A model generated the notes under the pieces. That model had not been told where the DNA came from. It made no database searches and was given only the letters and a program-made list of their open reading frames with translations. Position numbers and translations under genes: made by a program. A stretch of 64,000 bases of DNA from Companilactobacillus mishanensis (lineage in GTDB: Bacteria > Bacillota > Bacilli > Lactobacillales > Lactobacillaceae): positions 62,001 through 126,000 of the forward strand of contig NZ_RHON01000005.1 in assembly GCF_003946505.1 (NCBI RefSeq), in the 5' to 3' direction. Position 1 is the stretch's first letter; every line of letters starts with the position of its first letter. Of the stretch, positions 1 through 8,468 are shown one piece after another.

Positions 1-116
1 ACTTGTAAAATTCCACTTCCGACTGACAGCTTGCTCAATACCATTTGCATTGCTATCAACAAGGCCATCCAAGTCAATTCATGGACGGTTATGCTCGTAC
101 TCTTAGTTCTGTTCAT
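1..116 (-). CDS. folT: ECF transporter S component, folate-type (FolT-like), partial: cut by window edge
   Basis: Only the first 38 codons lie in the window. They begin MNRTKSTSITVHELTWMALL and continue into a hydrophobic segment ending near SKLSVGSG. That N-terminus, a short polar stretch followed by a first membrane helix with a conserved small/Ser-rich end, is typical of ECF-family substrate-binding (S) components. The ATG at 114-116 has an AGGGAG ribosome-binding site (RBS) 8 nt upstream. The tetrahydrofolate riboswitch just upstream indicates a folate substrate. Family knowledge: FolT docks on the shared EcfA1-EcfA2-EcfT module, which is encoded at 55992-58457 here. The substrate is inferred from the riboswitch, because too little protein is visible to prove it. 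Confidence 0.75.
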   Translation of the reverse strand, partial: MNRTKSTSITVHELTWMALLIAMQMVLSKLSVGSGILQ

Positions 117-177
117 ATTGACATCTCCCTAGCGGAGCTGCCACAAAATATAACTAGATAATGGCAATTAACTATAT
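117..177 (-). promoter_or_regulatory. Expression platform: hairpin that can hide the folT RBS
   Basis: In the leader between the riboswitch and the start codon, CUCC (134-137) can pair with GGAG (125-128), which is part of the AGGGAG ribosome-binding site. GCCA/UGGC further out can extend the stem. No U-run follows. This suggests translational control, with folate binding shifting the balance towards RBS sequestration. The pairing is seen in the sequence; the switching is inferred. Confidence 0.55.
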
Positions 178-273
178 AGAGTGGCGAATGCGGAAACAAA
201 ACCGCGGGGTAAACCCCTTTGTCCGATGTTCACATTCCGTTCCATCAGCACTTAACGCTTTGAATCCTACTCC
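178..273 (-). ncRNA. Tetrahydrofolate (THF) riboswitch aptamer
   Basis: Read on the minus strand, the element begins GGAGUAGG and contains the hallmark GCGUUAAGUG, then GGAAUGU, ACAAAG, a GGGG/CCCC hairpin, CGCGGU and finally UCCGCAUUCGCC. These blocks occur in the order known for THF riboswitches. The pseudoknot usually formed by GGAUG and CAUCC is here GAAUG with CAUUC, a compensatory change that keeps pairing. The outer helix GAGU/ACUC closes the element. It lies directly before a folT-like gene, the usual target in Lactobacillales. Confidence 0.9.
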
Positions 274-339
274 AAAAATTTATTACCCAATAATAGTAGC
301 ACAATTGACTCGTTTGTCCCTACCAATATGTTTAACTAA

Positions 340-1086
340 TTATTTATTTTCCCAATGAAATTTGGCAATAACATTTAATTTATTATCTGTTTTTATCCAA
401 TGTGTCGAAACTAAATCTTCATCCATTTTCACAAATACTTCGGGATGACTTTCCAGATTCAACTCTTTATCATACTTAATATCCATACTCTTGATCCTAT
501 GTGTGGCAATGAATTCGATATCTAACGAATCGACCATCCAATCAAAATAAAATGAATTGTTAACATGACGGTTTACATCGATATTGTAATATCCTATATG
601 TTGCTCTGCTTTTTTATCAAAGTCCTCAGGTTCCTTCATACGTGAAAATTTCTTAATTTTGGTAATTTCTCTTGAGCCAAATAAGTCTTTCAAACTATCA
701 GCAGCACTGACGATTTTTCTTTCTTTGATATCAATGATGACAAATGCACTTTCCAAAGTTACTAATCTATTCCCATCAAGATCATCGATCCAAAAATCAC
801 GATAGAAGAAATACTTATTGTAACTAGTAGCACGAGTGCTGACTTTCAACTTTTGGCCTAGTTCTGGCATTTTCTTCAAGTCCATGTGATATTGAGTAAC
901 TACCCAGCCAAGGCCACGTTTGACCATTGAACGACTGTCAGCATCTTTTAGTTTCAATTGATCTTCTGACGCTAAGAGCATCACATCTATCAATGCCGAA
1001 AGACGTATGTCACCCGAAAAATTGGCAAAATAAAATGGAAAGGTGGCATCTTCTGTGAATACTTCTGCTTGTTCTGTTTCGTCCAT
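340..1086 (-). CDS. Acyl-ACP thioesterase (FAT family)
   Basis: A 248-residue double hot-dog protein of the bacterial acyl-ACP thioesterase family, which releases fatty acids from acyl carrier protein. The first hot-dog half holds GLGWVVTQYHMDLKKMPELG and the second the conserved NIDVNRHVNNSFYFDWM, with the Asp-Asn-His cluster typical of the active site. The chosen ATG (1084-1086) has GAGGGAG 9 nt upstream; an ATG 18 nt earlier lacks a site and would overlap rsmI. It follows the rsmI stop by 1 nt, so the two are co-transcribed. Chain-length preference cannot be read from sequence. Confidence 0.85.
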   Translation of the reverse strand: MDETEQAEVFTEDATFPFYFANFSGDIRLSALIDVMLLASEDQLKLKDADSRSMVKRGLGWVVTQYHMDLKKMPELGQKLKVSTRATSYNKYFFYRDFWIDDLDGNRLVTLESAFVIIDIKERKIVSAADSLKDLFGSREITKIKKFSRMKEPEDFDKKAEQHIGYYNIDVNRHVNNSFYFDWMVDSLDIEFIATHRIKSMDIKYDKELNLESHPEVFVKMDEDLVSTHWIKTDNKLNVIAKFHWENK

Positions 1087-1087
1087 A

Positions 1088-1960
1088 TTATTTGTCTCCC
1101 TCAATATTATGATACAAATTGTAAACTGTTTGTTTCTTCAAATCATTTTGTGTTGCGACTTCTTTTATAGCTTTATTAGGTTTATTTCCAGCTTCGATCA
1201 GACGATCGACTGCTTTAACTAATTCATTATCGGTCATAACTTCAACTTCTTGTTCTGGCTTTCCGGCTATTACCAAAACATATTCACCCTTAGGTTCGTT
1301 TTCTGCGTAATAATCAATGACCTGGTCCAGTGTTCCTCGCAAAAATGCCTCATGCAACTTAGTCAGTTCACGCGCCAAGGCAATTTTTCGACATCCACCA
1401 AAGTATTCCTTCAAATCAGAAATAGTTTTTTGGACTCGATAGGGAGATTCATATACGATCGTCGTTTCATCCCTATTTGCCAAATTAGTCAAAGCTTCAG
1501 TCCGTTCCTTACCTTTTCTAGGTAAAAATCCATAAAAGTAAAACGGTTGTGGCTCAATACCGGAAGCAATCAACGCAGTTGTGGATGCAGTAGCTCCAGG
1601 CAATGGGACAACTGAGATTCCAGCTTCAATTGCTGCTTTGACTAACTCCTTGCCCGGATCACTAATAGAAGGAGTTCCTGCATCACTAATTTGTGCAATA
1701 TCAGTTCCTTGATTCATTTTTTCTACTAATTCAGGAATTCGTTGAGCCGTGTTATGTTCATGAAAACTTATCAACTCAGTAGAAATATCAAAGTGTTTGA
1801 GCAAATTACGAGAATTCCGAGTATCTTCCGCTGCAACTAAATCCACATCCTGTAACGTCTGAACTGCTCGATAAGTCATATCATTCAGATTACCGATCGG
1901 TGTAGGCACTAAAAAAAGAGACCCCTTCGAATTATCAACAAAACTCTTTTGTTCTTTCAT
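1088..1960 (-). CDS. rsmI: 16S rRNA 2'-O-ribose C1402 methyltransferase RsmI
   Basis: A 290-residue tetrapyrrole-methylase-fold enzyme that methylates the ribose of C1402 in the decoding centre of 16S rRNA using SAM. Family motifs are clear: VPTPIGNLNDMTYRA at residues 18-32, AAEDTRNSRNLL, then DAGTPSISDPG, PLPGATASTTAL and FYGFLPRKGKER. Its length is normal. The ATG has GGGAG 8-9 nt upstream. It follows yabA as in Bacillus and Lactobacillus genomes, and the downstream thioesterase begins 1 nt after its stop. Confidence 0.95.
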   Translation of the reverse strand: MKEQKSFVDNSKGSLFLVPTPIGNLNDMTYRAVQTLQDVDLVAAEDTRNSRNLLKHFDISTELISFHEHNTAQRIPELVEKMNQGTDIAQISDAGTPSISDPGKELVKAAIEAGISVVPLPGATASTTALIASGIEPQPFYFYGFLPRKGKERTEALTNLANRDETTIVYESPYRVQKTISDLKEYFGGCRKIALARELTKLHEAFLRGTLDQVIDYYAENEPKGEYVLVIAGKPEQEVEVMTDNELVKAVDRLIEAGNKPNKAIKEVATQNDLKKQTVYNLYHNIEGDK

Positions 1961-1976
1961 TCAAATTGCTCCCTTA

Positions 1977-2330
1977 CTATGCTTTATTTTCTTTTGCATG
2001 TCCACGACCATAAATAACACCAAGACAGAAGACACATTCTTCATTGTTCTTACGGTGTGATCCATAAAATTGTTGGCACACATGAAACCCTTTTTCGTAT
2101 AATTTTTCCAAATTTAATCGTGAACTTGGCAAATTATGATCTTCAAAATCTTTGCCTGCATTGTCCTCTTTATCCAAGTGTTTACGCAAGTTTTGATTTT
2201 CCATTTTTAATTCTTCATTTTCTTCGAGAGTCCTGGAAAATTGCTCACGAAGCTTGACCATTTGAGAACTTAAACTAACTAATTGATTGGTAATTTTATC
2301 AAACTCATCATATAAATCATTTTCTGCCAT
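1977..2330 (-). CDS. yabA: Replication initiation control protein YabA
   Basis: A 117-residue regulator that binds DnaA and the DnaN clamp to restrain re-initiation of replication. The N-terminal half (about residues 5-55) is a heptad-rich coiled coil for tetramer formation. The C-terminus holds the zinc-binding signature FHVCQQFYGSHR followed by ECVFCLGVIYG. It sits between holB and rsmI, its standard place in Bacilli. AGGTGA precedes the ATG. Confidence 0.93.
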   Translation of the reverse strand: MAENDLYDEFDKITNQLVSLSSQMVKLREQFSRTLEENEELKMENQNLRKHLDKEDNAGKDFEDHNLPSSRLNLEKLYEKGFHVCQQFYGSHRKNNEECVFCLGVIYGRGHAKENKA

Positions 2331-2341
2331 ATTTTCACCTA

Positions 2342-3295
2342 CTAACTAACATATTTTAATGACATGTCTTCTAAGATGGACTGAAATGATACGTTGCTTT
2401 TCCACATTTCTTCAGCTTTGAATAAATAATCTGAAAAATCGACGATTTCGGGAATTGTCTTTTTGGACAAGACATCTTCTTTTATCAAAACTGGATCCTT
2501 TATTTGATACCTAATGGATAATATATCACTAAAAATTTGATTCATCATATCAAAAAATATTTGCTGATGATTTTTATTCTCTATCATAGGCATTATATCT
2601 GTTTGTATATCTATGAAACTATCCATTTGAGCATTATTACACTGTCTCAACCACGTGGATATCGCCGTTTGTAACGACAAATAATTATCCCCTGGCATTG
2701 TTAAAAGATTTTTGATATCTGAAATTTCTAAGGCTGTTTTTGCAAAACTTTCTTTGTAGCCCTCAGCTTCTAAATCATTAATTTCGTCAGTATTACTTTT
2801 ATTCGACAAGTGGAAAATCTGAACACGTGATTGAATCGTTGGCAAAACTTGTTTTGACGAATTACAGAGTAATATCATCATCAAATTGCCTTCAGGTTCT
2901 TCGATCGTCTTCAATAAATTATTGCTGGCTGCACTGGTCATTTTCTCAGCTTCATTGATGATCAGAATCCTACGATTACCCTGAGTAGCAGTCATATTGG
3001 CTTCTTTTTTGAAATACTTGATATCATCGACACCAATGCTTTGCTTGTCAGTTGTCACTTGTAATACATCGGGATTATCCCCCATTGCTATTGTTTTACA
3101 AGCCTGACAAGTTTGATCAGGAACACCATCTTGTAGATTTTCACAAAACTGACTCTGTGCCAACCAAATGGCCATCTGATTTCTAATTTGGGACGAAGCG
3201 TCATCAATAAGATAGGCATGACTAAGCATCCCCGCTTGAATTATCTTTTGAAATTCCGCGACGATCTTAGGTTGTTCTTGTGTTATATCTTCCAT
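2342..3295 (-). CDS. holB: DNA polymerase III subunit delta'
   Basis: A 317-residue clamp-loader subunit of the AAA+ family. It has a zinc-binding Cys cluster (CENLQDG..CQACKTIAMG), the sensor-1 region (RRILIINEAEKMTSAASNNLLKTIEEP) and the SRC-like motif (TIQSRVQIF). The phosphate-binding loop is degenerate, as expected for delta', which does not hydrolyse ATP. It works with the DnaX product encoded at 5656-7383. It begins 1 nt after the darA stop, so this is one operon. Confidence 0.92.
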   Translation of the reverse strand: MEDITQEQPKIVAEFQKIIQAGMLSHAYLIDDASSQIRNQMAIWLAQSQFCENLQDGVPDQTCQACKTIAMGDNPDVLQVTTDKQSIGVDDIKYFKKEANMTATQGNRRILIINEAEKMTSAASNNLLKTIEEPEGNLMMILLCNSSKQVLPTIQSRVQIFHLSNKSNTDEINDLEAEGYKESFAKTALEISDIKNLLTMPGDNYLSLQTAISTWLRQCNNAQMDSFIDIQTDIMPMIENKNHQQIFFDMMNQIFSDILSIRYQIKDPVLIKEDVLSKKTIPEIVDFSDYLFKAEEMWKSNVSFQSILEDMSLKYVS

Positions 3296-3296
3296 A

Positions 3297-3617
3297 TTAA
3301 AATCTCACAAATTTGTCGACTGGCAAAATGAAGCATGTTGCTCCACCGACTTGGACCTCAACTGGATCACCGATACCAGTTTCCGGAAGTACAAATGACG
3401 AAGTCACATATTGAGTTCTAGTATGGCAAGCCTTCTTGATTACTTCTAAGGCACCATCTATTTGGTCATCTTCAACACCAATAATAAAGGTTGAATTACC
3501 TGATTTAAGAAATCCACCTGTTGATGGAAGTCGAGTAAATCTGAATCCATCTTTGACTAGCTTAGTTTGAAGCTGTTGACTATCTTTGTCTTGTACGATT
3601 GCTAAAATAACTTTCAT
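3297..3617 (-). CDS. darA: Cyclic-di-AMP receptor, PII-like (DarA/PstA/YaaQ)
   Basis: A 106-residue trimeric PII-like protein that binds cyclic di-AMP. It starts MKVILAIVQDKDSQQL and carries the conserved FTRLPSTGGFLKSGNSTF loop at residues 27-44, which supplies nucleotide contacts in the family, and ends with VQVGGATCFILPVDKFVRF. It lies between tmk and holB as in Bacillus. GGAGG is placed upstream of the ATG. The downstream partner of the receptor is not known. Confidence 0.93.
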   Translation of the reverse strand: MKVILAIVQDKDSQQLQTKLVKDGFRFTRLPSTGGFLKSGNSTFIIGVEDDQIDGALEVIKKACHTRTQYVTSSFVLPETGIGDPVEVQVGGATCFILPVDKFVRF

Positions 3618-3619
3618 GA

Positions 3620-4270
3620 TTAATTACCTCCATTAAACACGTCTGGAAAACGCTTCTGGATAACAGCAAGTGCATCAGCTACTACCATGTCAGGATCCTG
3701 ACTAGCATCGATGCTGACGATACGCTGTGGATTATCTTTAACTAATTTGAGATATGATTCATGGACACGCTTATGAAAATCTATCGAAGCTTGCTCTAAT
3801 CGATCCATTGCTTCTTCATGATCTTTTCTGATTCTTGCTAAACCAACTTCTGGTGTAACATCGAAATAAATCGTCAAGTCAGGTAAATGACCATCGATTG
3901 CAAAATCATTGATTTTAGCAACTTCATCCATACCGATTTCACGTCCACCACCTTGATAGGCAACTGAACTATCTACAAAGCGATCAGTTAGCATGATTTT
4001 ACCATCGTTCAAAGCCGGTAAAATAACATCTATCAAGTGTTGACGACGAGCAGCCGCATATAATAATGCTTCAGTTCGGTCATCCATATGGTCATCAGTG
4101 ATATCAAGAATTATCTTTCTGATCTTCTCAGATATCGGACTGCCACCAGGTTCTCTGGACACTACTAATTCTTCATCTGTGCAAGCTTTTAACAATGGAA
4201 CCAAGTTTTGCAAGGCAGTTGTCTTACCTGCACCATCTGGACCTTCGAACGATATAAATATTCCTGGCAT
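3620..4270 (-). CDS. tmk: Thymidylate kinase
   Basis: A 216-residue kinase converting dTMP to dTDP in DNA precursor synthesis. The P-loop FEGPDGAGKTT is at residues 8-18. The DR(F/Y) motif appears as TDRFVDSSVAYQGGGR, and the substrate motif SREPGGSPISEKIR is present. Length is normal. It begins after a terminator behind yaaL, so it probably has its own promoter. AGGAG lies 8 nt before the ATG. Confidence 0.96.
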   Translation of the reverse strand: MPGIFISFEGPDGAGKTTALQNLVPLLKACTDEELVVSREPGGSPISEKIRKIILDITDDHMDDRTEALLYAAARRQHLIDVILPALNDGKIMLTDRFVDSSVAYQGGGREIGMDEVAKINDFAIDGHLPDLTIYFDVTPEVGLARIRKDHEEAMDRLEQASIDFHKRVHESYLKLVKDNPQRIVSIDASQDPDMVVADALAVIQKRFPDVFNGGN

Positions 4271-4352
4271 TATAATATCTCCTAATTAATTAATACTATT
4301 TTACTTGAATAACTGATAAAACAAAAGAATATCGGTTCTGACTCTAATAAAA

Positions 4353-4379
4353 AAGAGAAAGGTTATTGACCGATCTCTT
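4353..4379 (-). terminator. Intrinsic terminator after yaaL
   Basis: On the minus strand AAGAGA..GGU pairs with ACC..UCUCUU around a short loop, followed by UUUUUUAUU. It separates the dnaX-ebfC-recR-yaaL transcript from tmk. Confidence 0.7.
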
Positions 4380-4408
4380 CATCATTTGACACTTATAAAA
4401 CTTTTATT

Positions 4409-4696
4409 TTACCAATGCTTCTCAGCTGTACTTGGTTGATTTAAGAAAGTATCTTCATCGCTAAAAATAATATTAGTAGTCTCTCGTGCTTTCGTGCTAC
4501 GACGACGAGCTTCTAGATAAAGAAATTGATATTTCACCATTTCCAACTTTAACTTAATACGAGTCTCGTCAGAAACTTCTAGTGAGTTGTCGACTAATTT
4601 TTGCATATTATTTGCGCGAGATTGGACTGCACTAATGTCGTCCAGAAGACGATTGTCTTCAGTTTTCTTTACGTTTACTTTTTTTCTTCCAAACAT
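4409..4696 (-). CDS. yaaL: YaaL family (DUF2508) protein
   Basis: A 95-residue basic, helical protein of unknown function of the DUF2508/YaaL type (MFGRKKVNVKKTEDNRLLDD at the start, then YQFLYLEARRRS). The ATG at 4694-4696 is chosen because GGGAG lies 7 nt upstream; an ATG 30 nt earlier sits inside recR without a site. It starts 1 nt after the recR stop, the same arrangement as in Bacillus. Confidence 0.85.
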   Translation of the reverse strand: MFGRKKVNVKKTEDNRLLDDISAVQSRANNMQKLVDNSLEVSDETRIKLKLEMVKYQFLYLEARRRSTKARETTNIIFSDEDTFLNQPSTAEKHW

Positions 4697-4697
4697 A

Positions 4698-5297
4698 TTA
4701 AATCTCCCGGCGTCCTTGTACTGCACTCTTCAAAGTCATTCCATCAGCGTATTCAATATCAGATCCAACAGCTAATCCATGTGCAAGACGAGTTACTTTA
4801 ATTCCAGCAGGTTTAACTAATTTTGCCAGGTACTGCGCAGTTGCCTCTCCATCAGGAGTTGCATTCGTGGCAATAATAAGTTCTTTAACTGCACTGTTAT
4901 CTCGAAGTCGATTAAGTAATAATTTGATGTTGAGATTTTCAGGGCCTACTCCATCTACAGGTGATAAAACACCACCAAGAACATGATAAAGTCCATCGTA
5001 TCCGTTCATATCATCAATTGCCATAATATCCTTTGGCTGTTCTACTACTAAAATCGTCGACTGATCACGGCTCTCGTCGCGACAGATCGAACAAGTTTCC
5101 TCAGTGGTTATATTTCCACAAATTGAACATGATCGTAAATCATTCTTTGCAGATAATAGGTTTTCAGAGAATTCTTGTACATCATCTTTATCCATAGTTA
5201 ATGTATAAAATGCCATTCTGGTTGCAGTCTTACGACCAATACCAGGTAGCAGCATATAACTATCGATCAGTTTGGTAATTGGTTCAGGATAGTTCAT
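4698..5297 (-). CDS. recR: Recombination mediator RecR
   Basis: A 199-residue DNA-repair protein that loads RecA with RecO. Visible domains are an N-terminal helix-hairpin-helix ([16 protein letters not shown]), the four-Cys zinc finger ([16 protein letters not shown]), a Toprim domain ([20 protein letters not shown]) and the C-terminal Walker B-like [12 protein letters not shown]. Length is normal. It follows ebfC by 1 nt. Confidence 0.96.
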   Translation of the reverse strand: MNYPEPITKLIDSYMLLPGIGRKTATRMAFYTLTMDKDDVQEFSENLLSAKNDLRSCSICGNITTEETCSICRDESRDQSTILVVEQPKDIMAIDDMNGYDGLYHVLGGVLSPVDGVGPENLNIKLLLNRLRDNSAVKELIIATNATPDGEATAQYLAKLVKPAGIKVTRLAHGLAVGSDIEYADGMTLKSAVQGRREI

Positions 5298-5298
5298 T

Positions 5299-5643
5299 CT
5301 ACATTAACCCATCCATGCCGCCTAAACCACTAGCGTATTGACCCATTTTACTCTTTTGATCTTCCAACATTTTGTCATTGGCATCGTTGATAGCCATGAT
5401 GACCATATCTTGTAATGTATCTGGATCGTCTGGATCGATAAGCTTGTCAGCAATCTTCAAATCTGTAACTTTTCTTTCACCGTTCATTTTAAGAGTTACA
5501 AGGTCACCGGCAGCATGTCCTTCATATTCTGTATTCTTGATTTCATCTTGTGCTTCTTTTACTTGTTGTTGCATTTTTTGGGCTTCACGCATAATGTTAG
5601 CCATATTTCCACCCATTGCACCAAAGTTAGGTCCCTTACTCAT
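5299..5643 (-). CDS. ebfC: Nucleoid-associated protein YbaB/EbfC family
   Basis: A 114-residue DNA-binding dimer. The N-terminal helix [19 protein letters not shown] and the strand region [19 protein letters not shown] are characteristic, with the glycine/Met-rich C-terminus seen in Lactobacillaceae. It lies between dnaX and recR as almost everywhere in bacteria. AGGAGG precedes the ATG. Confidence 0.93.
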   Translation of the reverse strand: MSKGPNFGAMGGNMANIMREAQKMQQQVKEAQDEIKNTEYEGHAAGDLVTLKMNGERKVTDLKIADKLIDPDDPDTLQDMVIMAINDANDKMLEDQKSKMGQYASGLGGMDGLM

Positions 5644-5655
5644 AATTGTTTCCTC

Positions 5656-7383
5656 CTAGTCGTCTTTTACGTCTACAGCATCTTCACCAAACAATTTTAC
5701 CGCTTCATCAACGGCCTCGTCAGTTTTTTTTGCCTTTGGTTCAGATTTTACATCGTCTTTGTTATCTAAATCAACATTATTGTTATTAATGTATTCTTTT
5801 CTAATCGTAGGCCATTCATCTTTTGGAACCATGACTATCTGACAATCATGTTTCAAAAGTCGTGATACATCATTAGTCAATGAATCCAACAAATCTTGAT
5901 CTTCCTGTGCTTGTTCAAACCACATTGGATAATCAAAGGCCATCACGATTCCATCAGCGCATGCTGCAACTGGTTCTGATACCCGCATCATTGCCCGCTG
6001 AGTGACTGATAGCATACTCATTACATCTGGCCAAATATCCTTGGCATTGTTTAAATCTTCTCGGGTAGCTTGACCAAGAACTTTGTAAATCGCAGTTTTG
6101 TTTAGATGAGTCTTCTTATTGACCTTTTTCTCAGTTTTAACAGGTGCAGGACCATTAGAGACGTTTGCTACTCCATTTTTTGAAATATTAGATATTTCTT
6201 TTTTGAGTTGAGCAACTTCATCTGTTAGTTCAACAACTTTACCATCATCGGTAGCAACCGTAGCAGCAATTTCAGGCTGTCCACTTTGTACTGATGATAC
6301 TTGTGGTTCACTGATTTTAACCGTCAATATTTCCATATAAACATCTGTTTGATTGGAATTCTTCAAGTTTCTTTGTGTATTACTTACCTGATCGACTATA
6401 TAAAATAACTTATCGTTGTCGAATTTTTGAGAAATATCCAACATATCTTGAGTCATGATCGAACTATCCATTTGTTTGCTCAAATCGGTATTTGAGTTGT
6501 ACAAAATCATATTACGACAAACTCTGATAATCATTTCTGTAAATCTGATGGCTGATCTACCACTGGCCAAAATCTTGTACAAACTAGTCAATGCATCAGC
6601 TGGTTTATTATTAGCTATCGCCGTCATATAAGAAACTATTTGTTCGTTACTCAAAGCACCAGTAACTTCTTGGGCATTATTCAATGTCAATTCATCTTTA
6701 CCAAACGATAGAGCTTGATCCAAGATACTCAAGGCATCACGCATTCCACCTTCAGCGGATGCAGCAATGATATTTAATCCTTCTTCGTCATACTTGATAT
6801 TCTTATCTTTTAATATCAATTCCATTCTAGCCAATAAGTCATCTTTAGAAATACGTTTGAAGGTAAAACTTTGAGTTCTCGAAATAATTGTAGCTGGAAT
6901 TTTTTGTGGTTCAGTTGTTGCTAAAATGAACATTACATTTTCTGGTGGTTCTTCCAAAGTTTTAAGTAGTGCATTGAAAGCACCTTGTGAAAGCATATGA
7001 ACTTCATCAATGATATAAACTTTAAACTTTGCTTCAGTTGGTGCATATTTTACTTTATCTCGGATGTCACGGATCTCCTCGACTCCGTTGTTGGAAGCAG
7101 CATCGATCTCGATAACATCGTTCAGGCGATTCTCGTTTGCGGCTTTACAGATCTCACACTCATTACATGGTTCTCCGTCGTGAGGGTTTAAACAGTTGAC
7201 TGCTTTCGCCAAAATCTTCGCACATGACGTTTTACCTGTGCCTCGTGGTCCACTGAACAAGTACGCATGGCTGGTCATTTTGCTGGCAACAGCATTACGT
7301 AAAGTCTGTGTAATTACATCTTGACCCACAACATCTGCAAACGTTTGGGGACGCCATACCCGGTATAATGCTTGATATGCCAT
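5656..7383 (-). CDS. dnaX: DNA polymerase III subunits gamma/tau
   Basis: A 575-residue clamp-loader ATPase. The Walker A motif GPRGTGKT is at residues 45-52. Zinc-binding cysteines are at 64, 73, 76 and 79, and Walker B is DEVHML near 126. The SRC motif appears as ISRTQSF. A Lys/Asp-rich linker leads to the C-terminal polymerase-contact region. AGGAG lies before the ATG. An extended -10 (TGGTAAAAT on the minus strand, 7415-7423) lies downstream of the ffs terminator and is the likely promoter. Confidence 0.96.
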   Translation of the reverse strand: MAYQALYRVWRPQTFADVVGQDVITQTLRNAVASKMTSHAYLFSGPRGTGKTSCAKILAKAVNCLNPHDGEPCNECEICKAANENRLNDVIEIDAASNNGVEEIRDIRDKVKYAPTEAKFKVYIIDEVHMLSQGAFNALLKTLEEPPENVMFILATTEPQKIPATIISRTQSFTFKRISKDDLLARMELILKDKNIKYDEEGLNIIAASAEGGMRDALSILDQALSFGKDELTLNNAQEVTGALSNEQIVSYMTAIANNKPADALTSLYKILASGRSAIRFTEMIIRVCRNMILYNSNTDLSKQMDSSIMTQDMLDISQKFDNDKLFYIVDQVSNTQRNLKNSNQTDVYMEILTVKISEPQVSSVQSGQPEIAATVATDDGKVVELTDEVAQLKKEISNISKNGVANVSNGPAPVKTEKKVNKKTHLNKTAIYKVLGQATREDLNNAKDIWPDVMSMLSVTQRAMMRVSEPVAACADGIVMAFDYPMWFEQAQEDQDLLDSLTNDVSRLLKHDCQIVMVPKDEWPTIRKEYINNNNVDLDNKDDVKSEPKAKKTDEAVDEAVKLFGEDAVDVKDD

Positions 7384-7414
7384 ACTTTCTCCTATCAGTT
7401 GTTTAATATATTAA

Positions 7415-7423
7415 ATTTTACCA
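7415..7423 (-). promoter_or_regulatory. Extended -10 of the dnaX promoter
   Basis: TGGTAAAAT on the minus strand matches the TGnTATAAT extended -10. No convincing -35 is visible. It is the only promoter-like signal between the ffs terminator and dnaX. Confidence 0.35.
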
Positions 7424-7486
7424 CAAATATAGGTCTTACCCTGCTCATTTACTTTGTTAAAAAAATTTACTTTTGGATAAAAAAAA

Positions 7487-7511
7487 CTCCTAATCAAAAT
7501 TGATTAGGAGG
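7487..7511 (-). terminator. Intrinsic terminator of ffs
   Basis: CUCCUAAUCAA/UUGAUUAGGAG forms a perfect hairpin on the minus strand, followed by eight U. It ends the SRP RNA transcript. Confidence 0.9.
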
Positions 7512-7529
7512 CTTATATGCATAACAAAA

Positions 7530-7620
7530 GGCACATGTTGCAACTTACTTAGTGCTGCTTTCTTCCGAACCTGACACGATTCGTAAGAGCACCATTGCCC
7601 TAAGGCCTTTCGGCAATAAC
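7530..7620 (-). ncRNA. ffs: Signal recognition particle RNA (4.5S/scRNA type)
   Basis: The minus strand carries GUGUCAGGUUCGGAAGAAAGCAGC followed by ACUAAG, the conserved apical domain that binds Ffh. GGUGCU and AGCACU pair to close it. It lies between tadA and dnaX, the classical location of the SRP RNA gene in Bacilli, and is followed by a strong terminator. Only the core is certain; the ends are approximate. Confidence 0.9.
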
Positions 7621-7647
7621 TATCTTACTATAAATAATCTATTTATG

Positions 7648-8124
7648 CTACTTTTTACGGCGGATTTCTCGAAAGAAATTTCTCAAAAGATCTGCAGTCT
7701 CATCCTCACGAACACCACCCAAGAAGTCAGGTTGATGATTGTATCTAGTCTCAGCCAACAAATTATTGATTGATCCAACTGACCCAGCTTTGGGATCAAA
7801 GGCCCCAAAATAAACTTCTTCGATTCGACTATTAATGATAGCACCCGCACACATTGGGCAAGGCTCAAGCGTTACAAATAAACTAGTATGTTCTAATCTC
7901 CAACTACCTACTTTCGAACAGGCAGCTTCGATTGCAATTATTTCAGCATGCTTGATTGCATTCTGGGTCTCCTCACGTTCATTGAATCCAGTGGCGATAA
8001 TCTCTGAAGTTTGATTATCCACAATAACACAACCAATTGGAACCTCTGCATGAGATTTGGCGATTTCCGCCTGCTTAATAGCCTGTCCCATAAAATCATG
8101 TATTTCTTGTTCTGAAAAAATCAT
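7648..8124 (-). CDS. tadA: tRNA-specific adenosine deaminase TadA
   Basis: A 158-residue zinc deaminase that converts A34 to inosine in the wobble position of tRNA-Arg(ACG). The catalytic HAE is at residues 59-61 and the zinc-binding PCPMC at 88-92 (C89, C92), with the family's TGFNER segment. It lies upstream of ffs-dnaX as in Bacillus. The ribosome-binding site is weak and the gene starts 3 nt after the preceding stop, so translation is probably coupled. Confidence 0.95.
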   Translation of the reverse strand: MIFSEQEIHDFMGQAIKQAEIAKSHAEVPIGCVIVDNQTSEIIATGFNEREETQNAIKHAEIIAIEAACSKVGSWRLEHTSLFVTLEPCPMCAGAIINSRIEEVYFGAFDPKAGSVGSINNLLAETRYNHQPDFLGGVREDETADLLRNFFREIRRKK

Positions 8125-8127
8125 AAA

Positions 8128-8445
8128 TTAATTATCCACAATAGCTGAAAGTTTTTCTTCTAGTCCAGCTGGCAACTTAATGTCAGGTAGAGTAATGCTT
8201 TCGGCTTTCTCGCGGCCTTTTTCTATTATTTTAAATAAAATACGAATTTGAAAGTTAGATAAGTTATCAACGATAGACATTATCTTTTCGTCACCTTTAA
8301 GATATTTCTTTACATAACGTTTTAGCTGTTTGCGTTCTCGTTTGATTTTAAACTTTCTGACTGTTTTAAAACCAGCAATCAACAAGACTCCAACTCCAGC
8401 TGTGGCAACTGACAATCCTAATCCAATCAATGTTTTCTTATCCAT
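8128..8445 (-). CDS. Small single-pass membrane protein, unknown function
   Basis: A 105-residue protein with one N-terminal membrane helix (about residues 5-25, IGLGLSVATAGVGVLLIAGF), then a very basic stretch (KIKRERKQLKRYVKKYLKG) and an amphipathic C-terminal half. The charge pattern predicts the bulk in the cytosol. GGGGG lies 7 nt before the ATG. It is sandwiched between a methyltransferase gene and tadA in one transcript. I do not recognise a characterised family. Confidence 0.75.
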   Translation of the reverse strand: MDKKTLIGLGLSVATAGVGVLLIAGFKTVRKFKIKRERKQLKRYVKKYLKGDEKIMSIVDNLSNFQIRILFKIIEKGREKAESITLPDIKLPAGLEEKLSAIVDN

Positions 8446-8468
8446 AACAGTACCCCCGATATATTAAA

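Noticed and set aside
161-358. Plus-strand frame of 65 codons
   Set aside because: It runs antisense through the THF riboswitch and has no ribosome-binding site; the product has no recognisable features.
5724-5731. A8 run near the end of dnaX as a programmed frameshift site for gamma
   Set aside because: It lies about 25 codons from the end, so a shift would hardly change the product; E. coli-type gamma would need a site much earlier.
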